DNA of 59,245 nt from Flavobacterium tructae (GTDB taxonomy: Bacteria > Bacteroidota > Bacteroidia > Flavobacteriales > Flavobacteriaceae): NCBI RefSeq assembly GCF_002217475.1, contig NZ_MUHH01000027.1:8843-68087 (forward strand). Reading direction: 5' to 3'. This document shows, piece after piece, positions 54,208 to 59,245 of the stretch. The notes beneath the pieces are model-generated. The model made no database searches, was not told where the DNA came from, and saw only the letters and a list, made by a program, of their open reading frames with translations. Made by a program: the position numbers and the translations under genes. Numbering within the stretch: position 1 is the first letter of the stretch; each line of letters starts with the position of its first letter.

Positions 54208-54234
54208 TGGACGAAAGCTGTCCATTATTGGACA
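54208..54234. promoter_or_regulatory. Enhancer-like half-site array
   Basis: TGGAC (54208), GTCCA (54220) and TGGAC (54229) alternate; the last two make a perfect palindrome TGTCCA-TTAT-TGGACA (54219-54234). Position just upstream of the regulator gene and 60-90 bp before a GG-box fits the binding site of the sigma-54 regulator. Confidence 0.6.
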
Positions 54235-54294
54235 CTTTTAAATTCTTTTAGATACTAAAAAATTTAAAATAAGGTAGTTACGAATTTTAAATTT

Positions 54295-54312
54295 TTGGCA
54301 CGAAAATCATAT
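54295..54312 (+). promoter_or_regulatory. Possible sigma-54 promoter of ABC exporter
   Basis: TTGGCACG at 54295-54302 matches the -24 element, but the -12 position reads AT, not GC (10 bp after GG). A weak candidate, supported by the divergent NtrC-type gene and half-site array, 162 bp upstream of the ATPase ATG. Confidence 0.35.
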
Positions 54313-54474
54313 TACTATTAGCAAATCATCAAATAGGAGAATGATTATTGCCGGTAAATGTAACAAAAATAGATATTTATAGATTATGTTATCAATTATC
54401 TTAATTTAGGATCTGTTTTTTACTTCGGCAATAAAATTCTAAGAAAGAAAAACAAACATCAAAAACAAAGTAGT

Positions 54475-55188
54475 ATGATCAAAATTAAAAAGCTTTCTAA
54501 AATTTTTAGAACCGAAGAAGTAGAAACAAAAGCTTTAAGTGAAATTTCATTAACCGTAAACGAAGGCGATTTTGTATCGATCATGGGGCCATCAGGAAGT
54601 GGAAAATCGACTTTATTGAATATTATCGGATTATTAGACAGTGCTTCGGGGGGAAGTTATGAACTGTTAGGACAGGAAATGATTGGTCTGAAGGAAAATT
54701 TAAAATCAAAAGCGAGAAAAGAAAACATCGGATTCATTTTTCAGAATTTTAACTTAATTGATGAATTATCGGTTTTTGATAATATTGAATTACCGCTGAT
54801 TTACAATAAGGTGCCGTCATCTGAAAGAAAGAAAAAAGTGCAGGAAATTGCTACTATCTTGGGTATTTCACATCGTTTGAAACATTATCCGCAACAGCTT
54901 TCGGGAGGGCAGCAGCAGCGTGTAGCCGTTGCCAGGGCTTTAATCAATGATCCGAAAATTATTCTTGCCGATGAACCTACAGGAAATCTGGACAGTAAAA
55001 ATGGTAATGAAGTAATGGAATTGTTGACGGATCTTCATGCGGGAGGTGCGACAATTCTAATGGTTACACATTCGGATTATGATGCTTCGTTTTCGCAAAG
55101 AACTATTGTGATGAAAGATGGAGCTATTCTTTCGGAGAAAATGAATCATAGAAATGTAGATGTATTAGTAAACCATTCAACAAATTAA
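54475..55188 (+). CDS. ABC transporter ATPase, MacB/LolD type
   Basis: A 237-residue ATPase: Walker A GPSGSGKS (38-45), signature [15 protein letters not shown], Walker [14 protein letters not shown] loop VTHSD. The characteristic LNIIGLLD and TGNLDSKNG are of the MacB/LolD/FtsE group, which drives mechanotransmission or lipoprotein/peptide export rather than import. The permease starts 3 bp downstream. Confidence 0.95.
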   Translation: MIKIKKLSKIFRTEEVETKALSEISLTVNEGDFVSIMGPSGSGKSTLLNIIGLLDSASGGSYELLGQEMIGLKENLKSKARKENIGFIFQNFNLIDELSVFDNIELPLIYNKVPSSERKKKVQEIATILGISHRLKHYPQQLSGGQQQRVAVARALINDPKIILADEPTGNLDSKNGNEVMELLTDLHAGGATILMVTHSDYDASFSQRTIVMKDGAILSEKMNHRNVDVLVNHSTN

Positions 55189-55191
55189 ATC

Positions 55192-57615
55192 ATGCTAAAG
55201 AACTGGATCAACATATTTATTTACCACATTAAAAACAATAAGGTTTTTACAGCCTTAAATGTTTTGGGTTTGAGTATTGGAATTGCAGGATTAATTTTTG
55301 CCATTTTGTACTGGAATGAGGAACAATCCTACGATCAATGGAACCCTAATAAAGACAAGATTTTTTTAGTAGCCAATAAAATGAATGCTACAACCTATTG
55401 GTCTTCAAGTTCGGCACCTGTTGGGGCAGCGCTAAAAGCTATAAGTCCTGAAGTCGAATCTTTTTGTTATTTGAACGGAGGTTATGATAATGACATTCTT
55501 TATTTTAAGGACAAAAAAGTACAATCTGACAAGATTACCATTGCCCAGGGAAACTTCTTTGAATATTTTCCGTATGAATTTACTGAGGGCAGTCGAAAGG
55601 GGGCTTTACCAGATGTAAACAGTATTTGTTTATCGCAGGATTTGGCGTTTAAGCTTTTTGGAAATGAAACTGCTGTAGGTAAAAAAGTAGTTTTACAGAA
55701 GAAAGTTTTGATGGTACGAGGTGTTTATAAGTTAGATAAAAAATCAGCCTATAATCCTTCTTGTGTGGTTAATTTTATGGACCAGCGCATTAATGCAAAC
55801 ATTCAGTTTTGGGGAAATTTTCAGTATGTTTTATTGCTGAAACTGAAAAATCAGGAGGATGAGAAACCAGTAGCAAAGAATCTCCAAAAAGTATACTTTG
55901 AAAACTTAACAGTCCGATTTGCAAAGGAGCAGGGAATTACTCCTCAAGAGCTAATTCGCAAATACGGTGAAGTGAAACCAATTTTAGAGTCACTGGCTTC
56001 CGTTCGTCTGCATACCAAGACCGGTGGTATGGCAGAATCAAAAGGGAATTTTCAATTTTTACTTATTATGGTGGGATTATCGGTTTTAATTCTGTTGTTA
56101 TCAATTGTAAATTATGTTAATTCGGCTACGGCAAATGCGGTAAAAAGAGCTAAGGAGGTTGGAGTTCGAAAAATTATAGGCGCTTCAAAATATGGTATAA
56201 TCCAACAGTTTGTTTTTGAAACGGCTCTCATTACGTTGTTTGCCATTTTAGTGTCATTGGTTATTGTCGAAATTTCGTTACCGTATTACAATGCTTTTTT
56301 AGAAAAATCACTGGTATTACAAAGCAGTCAGTTTTACCTGCAGCTGGTGGCTATATTTTTTATAACGGTTGTACTGGCGGGTATACTACCGGCGGTTTAT
56401 GTTTCTAATTTTGAACCACTAAAGGTTTTGAAAGGAAACTTTGGCCGAAGTAAAAACGGTATTTGGCTTCGTAACGGGATGTTGATTTTTCAATTTAGTG
56501 TGGCCGCTTTTTTCATTATCGGATCTTATATTGTTTACCAGCAAATAGAACATATGAACTCTAAAGAGTTAGGTTTTAATGGAAAACAAATTCTGAACAT
56601 TTCGTATAAGAATATCTATGGAGAAAAAATCAGCAACAAAGAGCGATTGGACCGATATAATAGCATCAGGAATCAGTTGCTTCATATCAAGGGGGTTAAA
56701 GAAGTTTCCGGTGGAGGTTTTGTCTTAGGATATGGCCCAAAATCGACCATCACTTATCAATATAAAGACAAAAGTATAGATGGAAATAATATACCAATTG
56801 ACTTCGGATTATTGGAAATGTTGAAAATTAAAATAGTTAAAGGACGCTATTTAGATCCCAAATTTGCTCAGGATACCGTCAGTTCAATGTTGATTAATGA
56901 GACTGCACTCAAGTTATTGAACGAAAAAGATCCGATAGGGAAAAAGTTAAACTGGAATGGTCAGGATGCCATTATTGTGGGAGTTGTAAAAGATTTTAAT
57001 CTGATGGATCCGGGTCAGGCTATTCCTCCCATGTCCTTTTTTCATTTTAAGACAGTGCCTTGGTTTACTGAACTTTTGAATAATATTTATATTACTGTGG
57101 ATGCTAAAAACATGCAGCAGACTTTGACTGATATTGAAAATCTTTGGGTTAAAAAAGTAGATACGGAATATCCATTCTCGTATGATTTTGTCGATAAAGG
57201 ATACAAAAGATCTTATAGCAATTATGTAAGACAAAAAAATCTATTTTCGTTATTAAATGTCATTGTCATTGTAATTGCGCTTTTTGGATTGTTTGCACTG
57301 GCTTCGTACTCTATTGAACGACGCATGAAAGAAATCGCGATTCGAAAAACTCTGGGTGCCGAGACAAATGTTCTATTAAAAGAACTTTGCAAGCAGTATG
57401 TGGTTTTCAGTATTATAGGTTTTTTAATGGCTTTATTTCCGGCTTATTATTTACTTAACAAATGGTTAGAAAATTTCTCGTACCGCATTACAATATCGGT
57501 TTATCCATTTTTAATTGGATTTATCGCCTTATTGCTGCTAACACTAGCAGTGGTGCTTTCAAGAGCTTATCAGGCCACTAAAATAGATGTTTTGAAATAC
57601 TTGAAATACGAATAA
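55192..57615 (+). CDS. FtsX/MacB-type ABC permease
   Basis: An 807-residue permease with two FtsX modules. TM1 around 22-40, MacB_PCD periplasmic domain 45-285, TMs at about 285-305, 335-360, 380-405 (KEVGVRKIIGASKYGIIQQF before them is the FtsX coupling motif), second TM block from 428, second periplasmic domain 455-680 and TMs at about 685, 735 and 770 (KEIAIRKTLGAETNVLLKEL). It works with the ATPase upstream. Typical of the Bacteroidota family regulated by sigma-54 systems; the substrate is unknown. Confidence 0.93.
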   Translation: MLKNWINIFIYHIKNNKVFTALNVLGLSIGIAGLIFAILYWNEEQSYDQWNPNKDKIFLVANKMNATTYWSSSSAPVGAALKAISPEVESFCYLNGGYDNDILYFKDKKVQSDKITIAQGNFFEYFPYEFTEGSRKGALPDVNSICLSQDLAFKLFGNETAVGKKVVLQKKVLMVRGVYKLDKKSAYNPSCVVNFMDQRINANIQFWGNFQYVLLLKLKNQEDEKPVAKNLQKVYFENLTVRFAKEQGITPQELIRKYGEVKPILESLASVRLHTKTGGMAESKGNFQFLLIMVGLSVLILLLSIVNYVNSATANAVKRAKEVGVRKIIGASKYGIIQQFVFETALITLFAILVSLVIVEISLPYYNAFLEKSLVLQSSQFYLQLVAIFFITVVLAGILPAVYVSNFEPLKVLKGNFGRSKNGIWLRNGMLIFQFSVAAFFIIGSYIVYQQIEHMNSKELGFNGKQILNISYKNIYGEKISNKERLDRYNSIRNQLLHIKGVKEVSGGGFVLGYGPKSTITYQYKDKSIDGNNIPIDFGLLEMLKIKIVKGRYLDPKFAQDTVSSMLINETALKLLNEKDPIGKKLNWNGQDAIIVGVVKDFNLMDPGQAIPPMSFFHFKTVPWFTELLNNIYITVDAKNMQQTLTDIENLWVKKVDTEYPFSYDFVDKGYKRSYSNYVRQKNLFSLLNVIVIVIALFGLFALASYSIERRMKEIAIRKTLGAETNVLLKELCKQYVVFSIIGFLMALFPAYYLLNKWLENFSYRITISVYPFLIGFIALLLLTLAVVLSRAYQATKIDVLKYLKYE

Positions 57616-57628
57616 ATCATAAAAAGTA

Positions 57629-57665
57629 AAGCCTTCAAAGTGAGAACATTTTGGAGGCTTTTTTA
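57629..57665 (+). terminator. Terminator of ABC exporter operon
   Basis: Stem AAGCCTTCAAA/TTTGGAGGCTT (one G-U), 10-nt loop and Ts, 14 bp after the stop codon. Confidence 0.87.
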
Positions 57666-57759
57666 ATGGCAGTAAACTGAAAAAAGAACTATATTTGAAA
57701 TAACAAGATTCTATTGATTAAAAAAAGAGTGCGTTTTTAAATTTTTCAGGCTATATTTT

Positions 57760-58539
57760 ATGAAGATGTTTTTCCTTAAATCGATACTGTTTATATTTTG
57801 TCTGACCTTATTTTCCTGTGAAAGTAAAAAGCAAAATCCAGGCGCCAAAGCTTATGAAGCCGGTGTAATTTTATCTTTTGATGATGCCTATGTAGACGAA
57901 TGGTCCGAAGCCGATCAGGCTTTGAGAAAATACTCCTGGAAAGCTACTTTTAATGTTTGCCGTATTGATTCGATTGGGAAACCGCAAATCGAAAAACTTC
58001 TTGAAATGCAAAAATACGGACATGAAATAGCCGGACATGGCTATCATCATTATAATGCCGTTAAATTTGTCAATAAAAATGGAATGGATGCTTACATTGA
58101 TCAGGAAATTACCCCTATGATCGCTTCCATGAAAAAACATTCTTTTAAAATGACCAGCTTTGCTTATCCATACGGATTAAGATCTGATGCATTGGATAAA
58201 GCGTTATCTCCCAAATTTAAAATTATAAGAGGAAGAGCCTTTGGAGGAGAACTTCCGGAAAAACAGGATAGTTATTTTAACAATTCTAAAATTGTATTTG
58301 CCTTTGATATCGACAATAGCCATATTCATTTCAGTATTCCGTATCTTCTCGAATTATTGCACTATGCGAAGAAAAACAATAAAATTCTAATTTTATGCGG
58401 ACATAAACCCGTTAGAAATGTTACTGAAAATTATCAGACGAAAATAGAAACTTTAGAATTTATCTGCCGGTATATGAAGTTAAACGATCTCAAGTTTTAT
58501 ACCTTATCGGACTTAGACGGTTTGCTCGAGCACAAATAA
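57760..58539 (+). CDS. Polysaccharide deacetylase (NodB-like) lipoprotein
   Basis: A 259-residue lipoprotein (lipobox FS-Cys20). NodB/CE4-type motifs: ILSFDDAY (Asp41-Asp42), GHEIAGHGYHH (His93 and His97 as metal ligands), FAYPYG. Late HF and ILILCGHKP segments fit the fold. It would deacetylate an N- or O-acetylated glycan outside the cytoplasm. No other polysaccharide genes are adjacent. Confidence 0.88.
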   Translation: MKMFFLKSILFIFCLTLFSCESKKQNPGAKAYEAGVILSFDDAYVDEWSEADQALRKYSWKATFNVCRIDSIGKPQIEKLLEMQKYGHEIAGHGYHHYNAVKFVNKNGMDAYIDQEITPMIASMKKHSFKMTSFAYPYGLRSDALDKALSPKFKIIRGRAFGGELPEKQDSYFNNSKIVFAFDIDNSHIHFSIPYLLELLHYAKKNNKILILCGHKPVRNVTENYQTKIETLEFICRYMKLNDLKFYTLSDLDGLLEHK

Positions 58540-58571
58540 ACGATTCTTTAACGTTAAATAACAATAATTTT

Positions 58572-58610
58572 TACTGAAACGAAAGATTCGGATCGGATCT
58601 TTTTTCAGTA
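58572..58610. repeat. Hairpin after deacetylase gene
   Basis: TACTGAAA/TTTCAGTA arms with an inner AAAGAT/ATCTTT stem, 33 bp after the stop codon. Probably an RNA 3'-end structure, though the Ts are inside the stem rather than after it. Confidence 0.5.
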
Positions 58611-58802
58611 GGAATTACATGTTTTTCACTCAGATCAATCTTTAAAATGAAGAGAAGGTTTTTCATGAGAATTTCTGATTTTTTTTCGAAATGAGAAGGT
58701 GAATGGTTAGAAATCAGTGCTTTGGTGTACGTGTTTGTGGTGTTCTACAAGCTCCCGATCAAACGATTTCGTAAATAATCAGACATATTTTTCCAAAAAC
58801 TG

Positions 58803-58810
58803 TATCTTTG
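58803..58810 (+). promoter_or_regulatory. -7 element before short ORF
   Basis: TATCTTTG, four bases before an ATG at 58815, so a transcript would start at or next to that codon. No TTG at -33. Confidence 0.35.
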
Positions 58811-58814
58811 TATC

Positions 58815-58934
58815 ATGAAAATTGTAGAATTAATTATTAGTAAAAATGTAGAACAAGTTCTACAGGTTGTTATAAAATGTTCTACAGTCGATTTAATTTC
58901 AGCATACTATTTTTGCTACTTATTAAGAAAATAG
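58815..58934 (+). CDS. Possible leaderless 39-residue ORF
   Basis: An ORF with 16 branched-chain residues in 39 (MKIVELIISKNVEQVLQVV...). It sits directly behind a -7 box and contains an inverted repeat TGTAGAAC-AA-GTTCTACA (58847-58864) plus another GTTCTACA (58880-58887) that could form alternative hairpins. It might be a leader of a gene beyond the window. Coding is unproven. Confidence 0.3.
   Translation: MKIVELIISKNVEQVLQVVIKCSTVDLISAYYFCYLLRK
58847..58887. repeat. GTTCTACA repeat cluster
   Basis: TGTAGAAC at 58847 and GTTCTACA at 58857 and 58880; a further copy is at 58742. The inverted pairs are mutually exclusive. Could be operator half-sites or RNA switches. Confidence 0.5.
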
Positions 58935-59245
58935 AAACAATTATATATTTAAAAAATAGAATAAAGTAAGTTTTTTGTAGTAAACACATTTATTCTGAAA
59001 AAAAAGATCCCCCAAATCTCTTTTAAATATCTGTTGTGTTATGGTTGCTACTGATAGAGAAGTATTCTGGCTTTGTTGTTTTTTAAACAAAGAAAGAGTA
59101 ACTTAGAGCAATATGATCTGTTATCAGTATTAAAATTGAATTAGTGTTTGCTAATTTTAGCTATAGAACAATATTTATTCAAAATGTAGTACATCATTCA
59201 GGATGTTCTTTCGATACCTAATTAAAAAAGTGGCATGAGTTATTG

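Larger units (their letters stand above)
58611..59245. other. Mostly non-coding tail of window
   Basis: AT-rich sequence with GTTCTACA repeats, one possible leaderless ORF (58815-58934) and no recognised gene up to the window end. Confidence 0.5.

Noticed and set aside
59041..59106. 21-codon ORF with a Cys-Cys pair
   Set aside because: No promoter, terminator or adjacent gene; Cys pair alone is not enough.

Overview
The window reads as a chromosomal segment of a Flavobacterium-like member of the Bacteroidota. The evidence is AT-rich sequence, Bacteroidota-type promoters (TAnnTTTG -7 boxes), many Sec- and lipoprotein-exported proteins, a TonB-dependent receptor with a CarboxypepD_reg-like domain, LytTR/LytS regulators, a PL10-CE8 pectinase fusion and a flavobacterial histone H1-like protein. 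I see no rRNA, tRNA, CRISPR, transposase or prophage. The assignment rests on protein families recognised by eye.

Layout. (1) 46-6966: pectin/rhamnogalacturonan degradation genes on the plus strand (two GH105 paralogs, a pectate lyase-pectin methylesterase fusion, GH28, CE12). The window starts inside this locus, so any SusC/SusD genes would lie upstream. Related genes are scattered: a uronate-type SDR with a YhcH/YiaL protein (13.0-13.5 kb), a PfkB sugar kinase (8.7 kb) and a second GH28 (29.7-31.4 kb) with a LacI-like palindrome upstream. (2) 7.1-21.7 kb: housekeeping and small hypothetical genes, including redox proteins (DsbA-like with a divergent HxlR regulator, TlpA-like, AhpC-like), YggS and an AAA ATPase. 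(3) 21.7-29.5 kb: a LytS/LytR two-component pair divergent from an AcrA-AcrB-OprM type RND efflux operon. (4) 31.7-43.6 kb: an iron or xenosiderophore locus resembling XusABC (TonB receptor, DUF4374 lipoprotein, PepSY reductase) with ApbE, DUF2271 and ankyrin-repeat proteins. It is interrupted by an AraC regulator and a Tet(X)-like flavin monooxygenase. (5) 43.9-47.4 kb: an MFS exporter with a FadR-type GntR repressor and two matching operators, then a PQQ-type sugar dehydrogenase. (6) 47.6-50.5 kb: a metNIQ methionine importer behind an almost leaderless 31-codon ORF rich in Met and Cys codons, followed by an intrinsic terminator. This looks like a translation-coupled attenuator. (7) 51.5-57.6 kb: an NtrY/NtrC-like sigma-54 two-component system divergent from a MacB/FtsX-type ABC exporter, with half-site repeats between them. 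(8) 57.7-59.2 kb: a polysaccharide deacetylase lipoprotein, then about 700 bp of largely non-coding, repeat-containing sequence.

The best candidate for an undescribed system is the Met/Cys leader peptide and terminator before metN. Next are the DUF2271 protein with a possible flavinylation motif beside ApbE, the Tet(X)-like enzyme lacking key tetracycline-contacting residues, and several well-formed operator arrays with no assigned regulator.
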